Numbered from the stretch's first letter, positions 9,388 to 19,082 are shown. The stretch: 64,000 nucleotides of DNA from Cellulomonas endophytica (GCF_004123805.1 NZ_RWJX01000015.1:1-64000), one strand, 5' to 3'. The notes: a model not told the origin generated them from the sequence alone. A program made the numbers and translations.

Positions 9388-11214
9388 TCAGCGCCGCCCG
9401 ACGAACCAGTCGCGCAGCATGGCGACCCGCTTCGTCAGCTGGTCGGGGTCGGCGAGCGCGACCTCCGGGCCGCCGCAGCGCCGCCGCAGCTCGGCGTGGA
9501 CCGACCCGTGCGGCTGGCCGCTCTTGCGCGCCCACGCCCCGACGAGCTGCGCCAGCTCCTTGCGCAGCTCCGCCTGGCGCCGGTGGTCCATCTCCTCGGG
9601 CGTCGGGCCGGCCGGCGCGGACCCCCGCCCCGAGCGCCGCCCGGCGACCTGGTCCGCCTGGCGCTGGCGCAGCAGGGTCGTCACCTGGTCGGCGTCCAGC
9701 AGACCGGGCAGCCCCAGGAAGTCCTGCTCCTCCTCGGAGCCGACCTCCGCGCCCGTGCCGAACTCGCCGCCGTCGAAGAGCACGCGGTCGAAGGACGCCT
9801 GCGCCTCCAGCGCCTGGAACGCCGCGGGCTTGCCGTCCGGCCCGAGGGCGTCGGAGCCCTTGCGGTCCTGGTTCGCGGCGGCCAGGAGCCCGTCCTCCGG
9901 GCTCCAGCCCTCGCCCTGCTCCTCGGGCTTCGGGTCCCGGTCGAGCGCGTGGTCGCGCTCGAGCTCCAGCCCGTGCGCCAGCGCGAGCAGCGGCGCGACG
10001 CTCGGGAGGAACACGGAGGCCGTCTCCCCGCGCTTGCGGGCACGCACGAAGCGCCCCACGGCCTGCGCGAAGAACAGCGGCGTCGAGGCGCTCGTCGCGT
10101 ACACCCCGACCGCCAGGCGCGGCACGTCGACGCCCTCGGAGACCATGCGCACGGCCACGAGCCAGCGGCCGGTCCCGCGCGAGAACTCGTCGATGCGCGC
10201 GCTGGCGCCCTCGTCGTCGGAGAGCACGACGGTGGGCGAGGAGCCGGTGAGGCGCGCGAGGTGGCCGGCGTAGGCGCGGGCGTCCGTCTGGTCCGTGGCG
10301 ATGACCATGGCGCCGGCGTCGGGGACCGTGCGCCGGACCTCCGTCAGGCGCCGGTCGGCGGCGCGCAGCACGCTCGGCACCCACTCGCCCTCCGGGTCGA
10401 GCGCCGTGCGCCACGCCTGCGCCGTCATGTCCTTGGTCAGGGGCTCGCCCAGGCGCGCCGCGACCTCGTCGCCGGCCTTCGTCCGCCAGCGCATGGAGCC
10501 GCCGTAGGACAGGAAGATGACGGGCCGGACGACGTGGTCGCGCAGCGCGTCGCCGTACCCGTAGGAGTAGTCGGCGACGCTGCGGCGGATGCCGTGCTGG
10601 TCCGGCGCGTAGGTGACGAACGGGATGGCGGCGGTGTCGGAGCGGAAGGGCGTGCCCGTCAGCGCCAGCCGCCGTTCGGCGCCCTCGAACGCCTCGCGCA
10701 CCGCGTCGCCCCAGGACAGCGCGTCGCCGCCGTGGTGCACCTCGTCGAGCACGACGAGGGTGCGCTCGGCCTCCGTGCGCGCCGCGTGCAGCGCCGGCTT
10801 GGTCGCCACCTGCGCGTACGTCACCGCGACGCCGTCGAAGCCGTGCCCGTGCCGGCCCTGGCTGTTGCGGAAGTTGGGGTCGAGCTTGATGCCCACGCGC
10901 GCGGCCGCGTCGGCCCACTGGTGCTTGAGGTGCTCCGTCGGGGCGACGACGGTCAGGCGCCGCACCGTGCCGGCCGCCAGCAGCTCCGTGGCCAGGCGCA
11001 GGGCGAAGGTCGTCTTGCCGGCGCCGGGGGTGGCGACGGCGAGGAAGTCCCGCGGCTGGCGCGCGCGGTACTGCTCCAGCGCCTCCGCCTGCCAGGCGCG
11101 CAGCTTTCCCGCCGTCCCCCAGGGAGCGCGGCCGGGGAAGGCCGGCGGCAGCTGGGTGGCGGCGGCGGGAGAGGCGTGCCCCGCGGCGGGCGACGTGTGG
11201 GGTGCCGGGCTCAC
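9388..11214 (-). CDS. DEAD/DEAH-type superfamily 2 helicase
   Basis: The 608-residue protein has helicase motifs in order: Q-like LRAWQAEALE, Walker A ATPGAGKTTFALRLA near residue 60, Walker B VVLDEVHHGGD, motif III ALTGTPFRSD, and in the second RecA-like domain VSEGVDVPRL and QAVGRFVRARK. This matches the stand-alone actinobacterial SF2 helicases related to the restriction-enzyme ResIII domain. No nuclease or methylase is nearby, so a restriction role is unsupported. The GTG start overlaps the DUF3039 stop as GTGA; the two genes probably form one unit. Confidence 0.85.
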   Translation of the reverse strand: MSPAPHTSPAAGHASPAAATQLPPAFPGRAPWGTAGKLRAWQAEALEQYRARQPRDFLAVATPGAGKTTFALRLATELLAAGTVRRLTVVAPTEHLKHQWADAAARVGIKLDPNFRNSQGRHGHGFDGVAVTYAQVATKPALHAARTEAERTLVVLDEVHHGGDALSWGDAVREAFEGAERRLALTGTPFRSDTAAIPFVTYAPDQHGIRRSVADYSYGYGDALRDHVVRPVIFLSYGGSMRWRTKAGDEVAARLGEPLTKDMTAQAWRTALDPEGEWVPSVLRAADRRLTEVRRTVPDAGAMVIATDQTDARAYAGHLARLTGSSPTVVLSDDEGASARIDEFSRGTGRWLVAVRMVSEGVDVPRLAVGVYATSASTPLFFAQAVGRFVRARKRGETASVFLPSVAPLLALAHGLELERDHALDRDPKPEEQGEGWSPEDGLLAAANQDRKGSDALGPDGKPAAFQALEAQASFDRVLFDGGEFGTGAEVGSEEEQDFLGLPGLLDADQVTTLLRQRQADQVAGRRSGRGSAPAGPTPEEMDHRRQAELRKELAQLVGAWARKSGQPHGSVHAELRRRCGGPEVALADPDQLTKRVAMLRDWFVGRR

Positions 11215-11591
11215 GCGCCGTCGGAGCCCGAGCCGCGGTTGCGGCCGAAGCCGAAGCGGCGTCCGCCGCCCCCGGAGCCCTCGCCGGACTCGCCGCCCTC
11301 GTCGCCGGGCGGGCGCAGGCCCTCGTAGATCTCCTTGCACACGGGGCACACGGGGAACTTCTCGGGGTCGCGGCCGGGCACCCAGACCTTGCCGCAGAGC
11401 GCGATGACGGGCTTGCCGGTCATCGCGGACTGCATGACCTTCTCCTTGCGCACGTAGTGCGCGAAGCGCTCGTGGTCCCCGGGCTCGGCCTCCTGGGACT
11501 GCGGCCGCTCGAGGAGCCCCGTGGAGGCGCCCGACGAGGGGTCGGAGAGCCGGTCGGGCTCGGGCGTGCTCGGGGGGAACGGCTCGCTCAT
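11211..11591 (-). CDS. DUF3039 protein
   Basis: The 126-residue soluble protein of unknown function has two Cys-containing parts, VIALCGKVWVPGRDP and the CPVCKEIYEGL knuckle, that could bind one zinc ion, plus a Gly-rich, positively charged tail. The DUF3039 core is HYVRKEKVMQSAMTGKPVIA. In actinobacteria it commonly precedes the helicase that overlaps it here, suggesting a shared nucleic-acid role, but this is context only. ATG at 11591 lies 7 nt after a TAGACT hexamer. Confidence 0.85.
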   Translation of the reverse strand: MSEPFPPSTPEPDRLSDPSSGASTGLLERPQSQEAEPGDHERFAHYVRKEKVMQSAMTGKPVIALCGKVWVPGRDPEKFPVCPVCKEIYEGLRPPGDEGGESGEGSGGGGRRFGFGRNRGSGSDGA

Positions 11592-11598
11592 GGGGCCG

Positions 11599-11604
11599 AG
11601 TCTA
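11599..11604 (-). promoter_or_regulatory. Putative -10 element (TAGACT) of the DUF3039-helicase operon
   Basis: Minus-strand TAGACT is 7 nt before the DUF3039 ATG with no Shine-Dalgarno between, the same arrangement seen at rph, murI, clpS and pncB. Confidence 0.4.
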
Positions 11605-11664
11605 CGACGGGCCCCCGACGAAAAGCCGTGGCGCCGGTGAGGCCCGGGCCACCACGCTGCGGGC

Positions 11665-12840
11665 GTGCCCGCCACCGACGCGCCCGACCTGCACGTGACC
11701 GACCTGCCGCCCCTCGTCGTGCCCCGGCCCGGGGACGACGCGCCCGTCGAGGTCCGGCTGGAGACCGTGCCGGCCGCGGACCCCGACGACCCGGCGGCGT
11801 CCTGGGCGCTGCACGGCACCGCGCGCGTGTCGCGGGAGGTGGACCTCGCGATCCACGGGCACGACGACGTCGCGCTCGACGCCGCCGCGGCGCGCAGCGG
11901 GCTCGACGACACGGTCTACCGGCGGCTCGTCCGGCTCGTCGCGGTGCGCGGGGACCGGACCGGGGCGGAGGCCGTCGTCGGCCGCGCGATGGTCCGGATG
12001 CCGCTGCTCGCGGACACGCACGTGGCCGTCGTGCACGTGGCCGTCCTGCCCGGCTGGCGCCGGCGCGGCATCGGCGGGCGCCTGCACGACGCCTGCCTGG
12101 CCCTCGCCGCCGCGCACGGCCGCACGGTGCTCCAGTCCGACGCGTCCTACGCCCTGGAGCCCCCGCCGGGCCCGGGCGCGCTGGAGTCGCCCACCGGGAG
12201 CGGCCGCATCCCGGCCGACGACGACGCCACCCGGTTCGCCCTCGCCCACGAGTGGGCGCTCGAGCAGGTCGTGCGGGGGTCGACGCTCACGCTGCCGGTC
12301 CCGCCCGCGACGCTCGCCGAGCTGCACGACGAGGCGCGGAGGGCCGCCGGGGAGGACTACCGCGTCCACGTCTGGGAGGACGCCGTCCCGGAGCGGTGGC
12401 TCGACGACGTCGCGCTCCTGGAGACGCGCATGTCCACCGACGCCCCGGCGGGCGGGCTCGACGTCGGCGAGGACCCGTGGGACGCGGAGCGGGTGCGGGT
12501 CTGGTTCCGGGAGATCCACGGCCGGGGGAACGGGTTCCTCCTGGCGGCGGCCGAGCACCGGCCGGGCGGACGCCTCGTCGCGTTCACGCTCGTCGGGCTG
12601 CCCCGGGGGCGGCCCGCCGTGGTGCTGCAGGACGACACCCTCGTGCTGCGCGAGCACCGCGGGGACCGGCTGGGGATGCTGCTCAAGGCCCGCGTGCTCA
12701 CCGAGCTCGCCACCCGTCGGCCGTCCGCCCGGCGGGTGCACACCTGGAACGCGCAGGAGAACGGGCCGATGCTCGCCATCAACGTCGCGCTCGGCTTCGC
12801 GCCCTCGGCCGTCGACGCGGAGTGGCAGCGGACCCTTTGA
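11665..12840 (+). CDS. GNAT-family acetyltransferase, two GNAT domains
   Basis: The 391-residue protein has an acetyl-CoA-binding motif [20 protein letters not shown] in the first half and a second GNAT-like fold at the C-terminus with [20 protein letters not shown] and [20 protein letters not shown] tandem GNAT layout is shared with mycothiol synthase and several uncharacterised actinobacterial enzymes, but no substrate can be assigned. The GTG start at 11665 has no clear ribosome-binding site. It is transcribed alone, convergent with a small membrane-protein gene. Confidence 0.8.
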   Translation: MPATDAPDLHVTDLPPLVVPRPGDDAPVEVRLETVPAADPDDPAASWALHGTARVSREVDLAIHGHDDVALDAAAARSGLDDTVYRRLVRLVAVRGDRTGAEAVVGRAMVRMPLLADTHVAVVHVAVLPGWRRRGIGGRLHDACLALAAAHGRTVLQSDASYALEPPPGPGALESPTGSGRIPADDDATRFALAHEWALEQVVRGSTLTLPVPPATLAELHDEARRAAGEDYRVHVWEDAVPERWLDDVALLETRMSTDAPAGGLDVGEDPWDAERVRVWFREIHGRGNGFLLAAAEHRPGGRLVAFTLVGLPRGRPAVVLQDDTLVLREHRGDRLGMLLKARVLTELATRRPSARRVHTWNAQENGPMLAINVALGFAPSAVDAEWQRTL

Positions 12841-12862
12841 GCGGCCCGCCGCCCCGACGCGT

Positions 12863-13252
12863 TCAACCGCGGGGTCCGGCGCCCCGGGCGCGCGCGGGGA
12901 GGTCGACGAGGAGCGCGGTGCCCGCCGCCAGCACCGCGGCCGCGACGAGCACCGCCGGCCAGGCCCCCAGCGGGTCCGCGAGCACGTGTGCGGCGACGAA
13001 GCACAGCGCGCCGAGGAGCACCACGAGCGCCACCCGCACCGCGCCCGCGGGCGGCAGGGACCGCCACGCGCACCAGGCGACCCCCACGACGAGCACCGCC
13101 CCGCCGAGCGCGCGCACGCCGGTGCCCTGCGCCACCGCGAAGCCGAGGACGAGCGTGACGGCGGCGGGGACGGCGGTCGGGAGCGCCGGCCAGGGGCCGC
13201 GGACGGGACGGCGCGCGGCGACGGCCGAGGGGGCGGGACGGGGCGTGCTCAC
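12863..13252 (-). CDS. Small membrane protein, four predicted helices
   Basis: The 129-residue protein is mostly hydrophobic, with about four membrane segments (near 27-45, 48-64, 70-90 and 97-117) after a Pro/Arg-rich cytosolic N-terminus. I do not recognise a family. It lies between a convergent GNAT gene and divergent pgi. The regular GC-rich third codon positions and well-formed helices argue for a real gene. Confidence 0.6.
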   Translation of the reverse strand: MSTPRPAPSAVAARRPVRGPWPALPTAVPAAVTLVLGFAVAQGTGVRALGGAVLVVGVAWCAWRSLPPAGAVRVALVVLLGALCFVAAHVLADPLGAWPAVLVAAAVLAAGTALLVDLPARARGAGPRG

Positions 13253-13369
13253 GGGGACGATCCTGCCCGCCCGGCCGCCGCGCCACCGCCCGGGTCACTA
13301 CGGTGGGGGCGTCCCGCAGCCACCACCGCCGCCACCACCGCCGTCCCCGGCGGACCCCCGAGGAGCACC

Positions 13370-15064
13370 GTGACCAGCGAGCCCACCGCCGCCCCCGTCG
13401 ACGCGACGACCACCTCGGCCTGGGCGGACCTCACCGCCCACCGCGACGCGACCCGCCCGGACCTGCGCGGCCTCTTCGCCGCCGACCCCGCGCGTGCCGA
13501 GCGCCTCAGCCTGCCGCTGGCCGACCTGCACGTGGACCTGTCGAAGAACCTCGTCACGGACGAGACGCTCGCGCTGCTCGTGCGCCTCGCCCAGGAGGTG
13601 GGCGTCACCGACCGGCTCGAGGCGATGCTGCGGGGCGAGCACATCAACGTCACCGAGGACCGCGCGGTGCTGCACGCGGCGCTGCGGCGGCCGGCGGGCA
13701 CGCAGCCGCCCCTCGTCGTCGACGGGCAGGACGTGGACGCCGACGTGCAGGCCGAGCTGCAGAAGGTCTACGCCTTCGCGGAGAAGGTCCGCTCGGGCAC
13801 CTGGACCGGCGTGACCGGCCAGCGCGTCCGGACCGTGGTCAACATCGGCATCGGCGGCTCCGACCTCGGCCCGGTCATGGCCTACGAGGCGCTGCAGCCC
13901 TACGTGCAGAACGGGCTCGAGGTCCGGTTCGTCTCGAACATCGACCCGACCGACCTCGCCGAGACGGTCGGCGACCTCGACCCCGCGACGACCCTGTTCA
14001 TCGTCGCGAGCAAGACCTTCGGCACGCTCGAGACGCTGACGAACGCGCGCCTGGCCCGCGCCTGGCTGTGGGACGGGCTCGTCGAGGCCGGCGCGATCTC
14101 CAACGACGAGGACGCGCGCTCGGCCGCGGTGGCGAAGCACTTCGTCGCCGTGTCGACCGCCCTGGACAAGGTCGCCGCGTTCGGCATCGACCCGGCCAAC
14201 GCCTTCGGCTTCTGGGACTGGGTCGGCGGCCGCTACTCCCTGGACTCGGCGATCGGCACGTCGCTGGCCGTCGCGATCGGCCCCGAGGCGTTCGAGCAGC
14301 TCCTCGCCGGCTTCCGCGCGGTCGACGAGCACGTGGCCACGACCCCGCTCGAGCGCAACGTGCCCGTCCTCATGGGCCTGCTCAACGTCTGGTACGTGAA
14401 CTTCCTCGACGCGCACACGCACGCCGTCCTGCCCTACGACCAGCACCTGCACCGGTTCCCGGCCTACCTGCAGCAGCTGACGATGGAGTCCAACGGCAAG
14501 TCCGTGCGCTGGGACGGCTCCCCCGTCACGACGCAGACGGGCGAGGTGTTCTGGGGCGAGCCCGGCACGAACGGGCAGCACGCGTTCTACCAGCTCATCC
14601 ACCAGGGCACGCGGCTCATCCCGGCGGACTTCATCGCCATGGCGAACCCGTCGCACCCCCTCAAGGACGGCGACACCGACGTCCACGGGCTCTTCCTGGC
14701 GAACTTCTTCGCGCAGACGAAGGCGCTGGCCTTCGGCAAGACCGCCGACGAGGTGCGCGCCGAGGGCACCGCCGAGGCCGTCGTCCCGGCGCGGGTCTTC
14801 GGCGGCAACCGGCCGACGACGTCGATCCTCGCCCCGTCCCTCACGCCGTCGGTGCTGGGGCAGCTCGTCGCGCTGTACGAGCACATCACCTTCGTCCAGG
14901 GCGTCGTGTGGGGCATCGACTCCTTCGACCAGTGGGGCGTGGAGCTCGGCAAGGTGCTCGCGCAGCAGATCACGCCGGCCGTCGAGGGGGACGCCGACGC
15001 CCTCGAGGCGCAGGACCCGTCGACGAAGGCCCTCATCGCGAAGTACCTGGAGCTGCGCGGCTGA
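13370..15064 (+). CDS. pgi: Glucose-6-phosphate isomerase
   Basis: Cytosolic enzyme interconverting glucose-6-phosphate and fructose-6-phosphate. The 564-residue protein contains [18 protein letters not shown], the phosphate-binding [31 protein letters not shown] and the C-terminal GVELGKVLA, all conserved in the family. The GTG start at 13370 follows GAGGAGC at good spacing. A hairpin between pgi and the convergent amidohydrolase gene probably ends both transcripts. Confidence 0.97.
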   Translation: MTSEPTAAPVDATTTSAWADLTAHRDATRPDLRGLFAADPARAERLSLPLADLHVDLSKNLVTDETLALLVRLAQEVGVTDRLEAMLRGEHINVTEDRAVLHAALRRPAGTQPPLVVDGQDVDADVQAELQKVYAFAEKVRSGTWTGVTGQRVRTVVNIGIGGSDLGPVMAYEALQPYVQNGLEVRFVSNIDPTDLAETVGDLDPATTLFIVASKTFGTLETLTNARLARAWLWDGLVEAGAISNDEDARSAAVAKHFVAVSTALDKVAAFGIDPANAFGFWDWVGGRYSLDSAIGTSLAVAIGPEAFEQLLAGFRAVDEHVATTPLERNVPVLMGLLNVWYVNFLDAHTHAVLPYDQHLHRFPAYLQQLTMESNGKSVRWDGSPVTTQTGEVFWGEPGTNGQHAFYQLIHQGTRLIPADFIAMANPSHPLKDGDTDVHGLFLANFFAQTKALAFGKTADEVRAEGTAEAVVPARVFGGNRPTTSILAPSLTPSVLGQLVALYEHITFVQGVVWGIDSFDQWGVELGKVLAQQITPAVEGDADALEAQDPSTKALIAKYLELRG

Positions 15065-15077
15065 GCGGTCCCGACGC

Positions 15078-15126
15078 ACGACGAGGGCCCGCCACCCCCC
15101 ACCCGGGGGCGACGGGCCCGCGTCGT
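15078..15126. terminator. Bidirectional intrinsic terminator between pgi and amidohydrolase
   Basis: Arms at 15078-15083 and 15121-15126 (6 bp) and at 15085-15091 and 15113-15119 (7 bp) pair with one mismatch between them; a smaller C-run/G-run hairpin fills the loop. There is no U tract, which is usual in actinobacteria. The 5' arm carries the GCACGACGAGGG motif seen at two other terminators. Confidence 0.6.
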
Positions 15127-15135
15127 CGCCGGCGG

Positions 15136-16416
15136 TCAGCGGGCGAAGCGCTCCGCGCGCTCGACGACCCGGCCCCGGCCGGCGGCCGCGTCCCAGGTGT
15201 AGACCGTGCGGCCCTCGATGACGACGTGCTCCGCGCGGGAGGTGACGTCGAGCGGGTCTCCCGACCAGATGACGAGGTCGCCGTCGCGGCCGGGCTCGAG
15301 GGCGCCGATGCGACCCTCGAGGCCGAAGAAGGCGGCGGGGTTGACCGTGAGCGCCTCGATCGCTGTGCGGGCGGGCAGCCCCTCCTTCACGGCGAGCGTG
15401 GCCTGGTGCACGAGGAAGTTGATGGGCACCACGGGGTGGTCGGTGGTGATGGCGACCCGGACACCCGCCGCGGCGAGGGTGGCCAGGTGCTCGATGCCCC
15501 GGTCGCGCAGCTCCACCTTGGACCGGCTGGTGAACATGGGGCCGAAGACGACCGGCACGTCGCGCTCGGCGAGCACGTCCGCGAGCTTGTGGCCCTCCGT
15601 GCCGTGGTTGACGACGAGGCGGTAGCCGAACTCGTCGGCCAGGCGCAGGGCGGTGGCGATGTCGTCGTGCCGGTGCGTGTGCTGGTCCCAGACGAGCTCG
15701 CCCTCGAGCACACGCACGAGGGTCTCGTGGGTGAGGTCGCGGGCGAAGGGCTCGTCCTTCGCGGCGGCGGCGTCGCGCCTGGCCCGGTAGTGCTCGGCGG
15801 CGAGGAAGGCCTCGCGGATGACGGCGGCCGTGCCGAGCCGGGTCTGCGGCGTCTGCTTGCGCTCCCCCCACACGCGCTTGGGGTTCTCCCCGAGCGCCGA
15901 CTTCACCGACACGGAGGCCCGGATGACCTGCTCGTCGACCGTGCGGCCGCCCCAGGTCTTCATCGCCACGGACTGGCCCCCGATCGGGTTGCCCGAGCCG
16001 GGCTTCACGACGACGGAGGTGATGCCGCCGGCGAGGGCGTCCCGGAAGCCCTCGTCGTCGACGTTCACCGCGTCGATCGCGCGCACGGCGGCCGCGTTGG
16101 TCCGGGTCATCTCGTTCGTGTCGTTGCCGGCGACGCCCTCGCCCTCCTCGTGGAGGCCGACGTGCCCGTGCGCCTCGACGAACCCCGGCAGCACCCAGCG
16201 GCCGGTCGCGTCGACGACCTCGGCGCCCTCGGGGACGGCCACGTCCGCGCCGACGGCGGTGATCCGGCCGTCGACCACGAGGACGGTGCCGCCGGGGACC
16301 GGCTCCCCGACGACGGGGACGACGTGCCCGCCGACCACGGCGAGGGTGCCGCGGTGGCGCAGGGCGCCGGGGTCGCGGGTGGGGAGCGTGCGGGGTCCGG
16401 CGTCAGGGGTCGTCAT
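15136..16416 (-). CDS. Amidohydrolase, imidazolonepropionase-like
   Basis: The 426-residue metal-dependent hydrolase has the HxH metal motif in GFVEAHGHVG, conserved AGGITSVVVKPGSGNPIGGQ, a later metal histidine in VVNHGTEGHKLADVL and the metal aspartate in VAITTDHPVVP. The C-terminus GRIGALEPGRDGDLVIWSGDP closes the composite beta-sandwich typical of the superfamily. Substrate unknown; relatives cleave cyclic amides or dipeptides. ATG at 16416 is chosen by alignment with the usual N-terminal beta strands. Monocistronic and convergent with pgi. Confidence 0.85.
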   Translation of the reverse strand: MTTPDAGPRTLPTRDPGALRHRGTLAVVGGHVVPVVGEPVPGGTVLVVDGRITAVGADVAVPEGAEVVDATGRWVLPGFVEAHGHVGLHEEGEGVAGNDTNEMTRTNAAAVRAIDAVNVDDEGFRDALAGGITSVVVKPGSGNPIGGQSVAMKTWGGRTVDEQVIRASVSVKSALGENPKRVWGERKQTPQTRLGTAAVIREAFLAAEHYRARRDAAAAKDEPFARDLTHETLVRVLEGELVWDQHTHRHDDIATALRLADEFGYRLVVNHGTEGHKLADVLAERDVPVVFGPMFTSRSKVELRDRGIEHLATLAAAGVRVAITTDHPVVPINFLVHQATLAVKEGLPARTAIEALTVNPAAFFGLEGRIGALEPGRDGDLVIWSGDPLDVTSRAEHVVIEGRTVYTWDAAAGRGRVVERAERFAR

Positions 16417-16504
16417 GGCGCCACGGTATGCAGGGTCGGCGGCCGTGCGCCCGGGCGGGCGGCGCCCGGAGGGCGTGTCGGCGGCGCGTGAGAGGCTGCG
16501 GGGC

Positions 16505-16876
16505 GTGGTCGAGGTGACGCGGGCGCGGGTGGACGCGTGGACGTGGGCGGTCCGCCTCTTCGCCACGCGCTCGGCCGCAGGCGCCGCCTGCCGCGGGGGG
16601 CACGTCCGGATCAACGGCGAGCGCGCCAAGCCCGCGACGATGGTCGTCCCCGGTGACGAGGTGCGGGCGCGCGTGGGCGACCGCGAGCGCGTCCTCGTCG
16701 TCCAGCGCCTCGTGGTCAAGCGGGTCGGCGCCGCCGTCGCGGTGGGCTGCTACCTCGACCGCTCCCCCGCCCCGCCGCCGAAGGAGCACACGGCCGTGGC
16801 GGCGCAGCGGGACCGGGGTGCGGGGCGCCCGACGAAGCGCGAGCGGCGCGAGATCGATCGGCTGCGCGGCCGGTGA
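16505..16876 (+). CDS. S4-domain RNA-binding protein (Hsp15/HslR-like)
   Basis: The 123-residue basic protein carries an N-terminal S4 RNA-binding domain (VDAWTWAVRLFATRSAAGAA, GGHVRINGERAKPATMV) and a charged C-terminal tail ending TKRERREIDRLRGR, the layout of Hsp15, which binds stalled 50S subunits carrying peptidyl-tRNA. The GTG start is preceded by GAGGCT with 7 nt spacing, which could be a -10-like element or a weak ribosome-binding site. It overlaps the downstream glycosylase gene by GTGA. Confidence 0.85.
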   Translation: MVEVTRARVDAWTWAVRLFATRSAAGAACRGGHVRINGERAKPATMVVPGDEVRARVGDRERVLVVQRLVVKRVGAAVAVGCYLDRSPAPPPKEHTAVAAQRDRGAGRPTKRERREIDRLRGR

Positions 16877-17862
16877 CCGCCGAGCCCCTGCCCCTCGCCC
16901 GCCCGGCCGGACCCGCCGCCGACCGGGCCGACGCCGATCGGCCGGACGACGCCGCGCCCCGGGAGGCGCTCTACGCGCCGGACCACCCGCTCGACGTGCG
17001 CCGGACGACCGCGCTCCTGCGCCGCGGCGCCGCGGACCCGGCCTGGCGTGTGGCACCCGACGGCGCCCTCTGGCAGGCCACGCTCACCCCGGCCGGCCCG
17101 GCGACGAGGCGGCTGGAGACCACCCGGCACGGCGTCCGGGTCCACGCGTGGGGACCCGGGGCGGAGCATGCGGTCGCCGGCGTGCCGGACCTCCTCGGCG
17201 CCCGGGACGCCTCGCACGGCCTGCCCGCCCACCTGCACCCGCTCGTGCACGCGGCGCACCGTCGCCTGCCCGGGCTGCGCGTGCCCCGCAGCGCGAACCT
17301 CGTCGAGTCCCTCGTGCCCGCGATCCTCGAGCAGCGCGTCGTCGGCCTCGACGCGAAGGCGTCGTGGTGCCGGCTGGTGCGGCGGCACGGCCTGCCCGCC
17401 CCGGGCCCGGCCCCCGAGGGGATGCGCGTGCCCCCGCCCGCGGCGACCTGGCGCGACCTGCCCGTGTGGGAGTGGCGCGCGGCCGGCGTGGAGGAGGCGC
17501 GGGCGGGCACCGTGCGCCGGGCGATGGCCGTGGCCGACCGGCTCCAGGAGGCCGTCGACCTCCCCGTCGCGGAAGCGCGGAGGCGGCTGCTCACCGTGCG
17601 CGGGATCGGCGAGTGGACGGTCGCCGAGACGGCCTGCCGGGTGCTGGGCGACACGGACGCCGTGTCCGTGGGCGACTACCACCTGGCGCACCTCGTCGGG
17701 TGGGCGCTCACCGGCGAGCGCACCGACGACCCCGGGATGGTGCGCCTGCTCGAGCCGTGGCGCCCGCACCGCCACCGCGTGGTGCGGCTGCTCGAGATCA
17801 CGGCGGCGGCCCGCGCCCCGCGGTTCGGGCCCCGGTCGCCGCGGGCGAGGCCCCTGCGCTGA
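16873..17862 (+). CDS. AlkA-like DNA-3-methyladenine glycosylase II
   Basis: The 329-residue HhH-GPD superfamily protein has the helix-hairpin-helix LLTVRGIGEWTVAETA followed by DAVSVGDYHLAHLV, where the Asp of VGDYH occupies the catalytic position of AlkA. The N-terminal 110 residues correspond to the AlkA N-domain. No 4Fe-4S cysteine loop is present, consistent with an alkyladenine glycosylase rather than a Nth/MutY-type enzyme. The GTG start overlaps the S4 gene stop. Likely role: base-excision repair of alkylated bases. Confidence 0.85.
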   Translation: MTAEPLPLARPAGPAADRADADRPDDAAPREALYAPDHPLDVRRTTALLRRGAADPAWRVAPDGALWQATLTPAGPATRRLETTRHGVRVHAWGPGAEHAVAGVPDLLGARDASHGLPAHLHPLVHAAHRRLPGLRVPRSANLVESLVPAILEQRVVGLDAKASWCRLVRRHGLPAPGPAPEGMRVPPPAATWRDLPVWEWRAAGVEEARAGTVRRAMAVADRLQEAVDLPVAEARRRLLTVRGIGEWTVAETACRVLGDTDAVSVGDYHLAHLVGWALTGERTDDPGMVRLLEPWRPHRHRVVRLLEITAAARAPRFGPRSPRARPLR

Positions 17863-17874
17863 GGGGGCCCGGCG

Positions 17875-18507
17875 TCACCGCCGCGCGCGACGCTCGCGCC
17901 AGGCGGCGACCTCGGCCTCCACGTCCCGCAGCGGGGTGACGACCGGGGGCCCGCCCAGGAGCTGGCGCCGTGCCTCGACCACGCGCGCGTTGAACTCCTC
18001 GAGGATCTCCCGCACCCGCGGCTCGTAGGGCTCGGCGTCCAGGCGCTCGTGCAGGCGCCCGCTGTCCGTCCGCAGCTGCAGGGCCTCGGGCAGCACGCCC
18101 GTCAGCCCCTCCCGCTCGACGAGGCCCTTGAGCCACCAGTCGGGGTCGTGCGTGCCCGTCAGGCCGGGGATGGGACGGCCCGTCAGCGGCAGGCCGTCGA
18201 ACTCGCCGCGCGCGATGGCGTCGTCGACCACCCGGTCGACCCACTGCGCCCGGTCGGCCATCCGCCCCCGGGCCGGCAGGGGACCCTGCCCGGACAGGCC
18301 GGGCCGGTCACGGCCGTCGTCGGGGATCCCGTCACCCGTGCCGCCGTCCTCCGTGGCACGCCGACCCTCGTCGGCCGCCTCCCGGCGGTCGCGCTCGACC
18401 TCCAGGTCGACGAGGTACTGCGCCACCGACCTCCTGGGGTCCCGCAGCGCCCCCGTCGCGTCGCGCGCCTCGTCGTCCCGCCGGGCCCGGCCCCGCCACC
18501 ACGCCAC
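17875..18507 (-). CDS. DUF1992 (DnaJ-homologue subfamily C 28-like) protein
   Basis: The 210-residue soluble protein contains the DUF1992 core WVDRVVDDAIARGEFDGLPL, TGRPIPGL and DPDWWLKGLVEREGL, and a C-terminal helix EFNARVVEARRQLL. There is no J domain despite the family name. The first 80 residues are charged and low-complexity. Function unknown. The ATG at 18507 has a weak upstream site. Convergent with the AlkA-like gene and 30 bp downstream of chaB. Confidence 0.8.
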   Translation of the reverse strand: MAWWRGRARRDDEARDATGALRDPRRSVAQYLVDLEVERDRREAADEGRRATEDGGTGDGIPDDGRDRPGLSGQGPLPARGRMADRAQWVDRVVDDAIARGEFDGLPLTGRPIPGLTGTHDPDWWLKGLVEREGLTGVLPEALQLRTDSGRLHERLDAEPYEPRVREILEEFNARVVEARRQLLGGPPVVTPLRDVEAEVAAWRERRARR

Positions 18508-18537
18508 GCCCTGCTCGCCCCTCCCCCTGCCGTCGCG

Positions 18538-18960
18538 TCAGCCGCGCGCGCGGCGGGTCTCGCGGTCGTTGGCCCTGCGGATGCCCTCCACGAGCTCGTC
18601 CTTCGTCATCCGCGAGCGTCCGGGCACGGCGAGGCGCTTCGCCAGCTCCTGGAGGTGCGCCTTCGAGGCGTTCGCGTCCACGCCGCCGTGGGTCTGGCGG
18701 TCCGTGCCCGCACCGCCCTCCGCCTGCGGGTCCGACGGGCCCTTCTCCTCCTTCGGCTCCCAGTGGTCGCCCACCTTCTCGTAGGAGTGCTTCACCGCAG
18801 CGAAGGCGACCTGGTTGGCCCGCCGCTCGTCGCCGTCGTAGCTCTCGAGCGCGGAGTCGTGGGTCTTCGCGAACGTGGCCTGGGCGTGGGCGTCCGAGCG
18901 CTGGAGGGTGCTCGGCAGCTCGTCGGGGATCGGCCGCCCGCTCTTCGTCGTCTTCGGCAC
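18538..18960 (-). CDS. ChaB-family protein fused to a Rho_N/SAP-like segment
   Basis: The 140-residue protein has a ChaB domain (PDELPSTLQRSDAHAQATFA, ANQVAFAAVKHSYEKVGDHW) in the first 75 residues and a C-terminal helical segment SKAHLQELAKRLAVPGRSRM plus TKDELVEGIRRAN that looks like a Rho N-terminal or SAP-like nucleic-acid-binding motif. ChaB was named for cation transport regulation, but its biochemical role is unsettled. The two-domain fusion recurs in actinobacteria. The GTG start at 18960 gives the usual PKTTKSGRPIPDELP N-terminus. Confidence 0.8.
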   Translation of the reverse strand: MPKTTKSGRPIPDELPSTLQRSDAHAQATFAKTHDSALESYDGDERRANQVAFAAVKHSYEKVGDHWEPKEEKGPSDPQAEGGAGTDRQTHGGVDANASKAHLQELAKRLAVPGRSRMTKDELVEGIRRANDRETRRARG

Positions 18961-19082
18961 TGCCGCCCCCTCCGCCGACCCCGGGCCACGAGGCCCCCGG
19001 CCGCTGCGGCCGGTGCCACCATCCTGCGCCGCCGCACCGCCCCCCGCACGGCACCAGCGCCCGCGGCGCCGGCACCGGTGTG

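Noticed and set aside
9388-11591. Restriction or phage-defence island around the ResIII-like helicase
   Set aside because: No methylase, nuclease or other defence gene is adjacent; neighbours are ordinary housekeeping genes.
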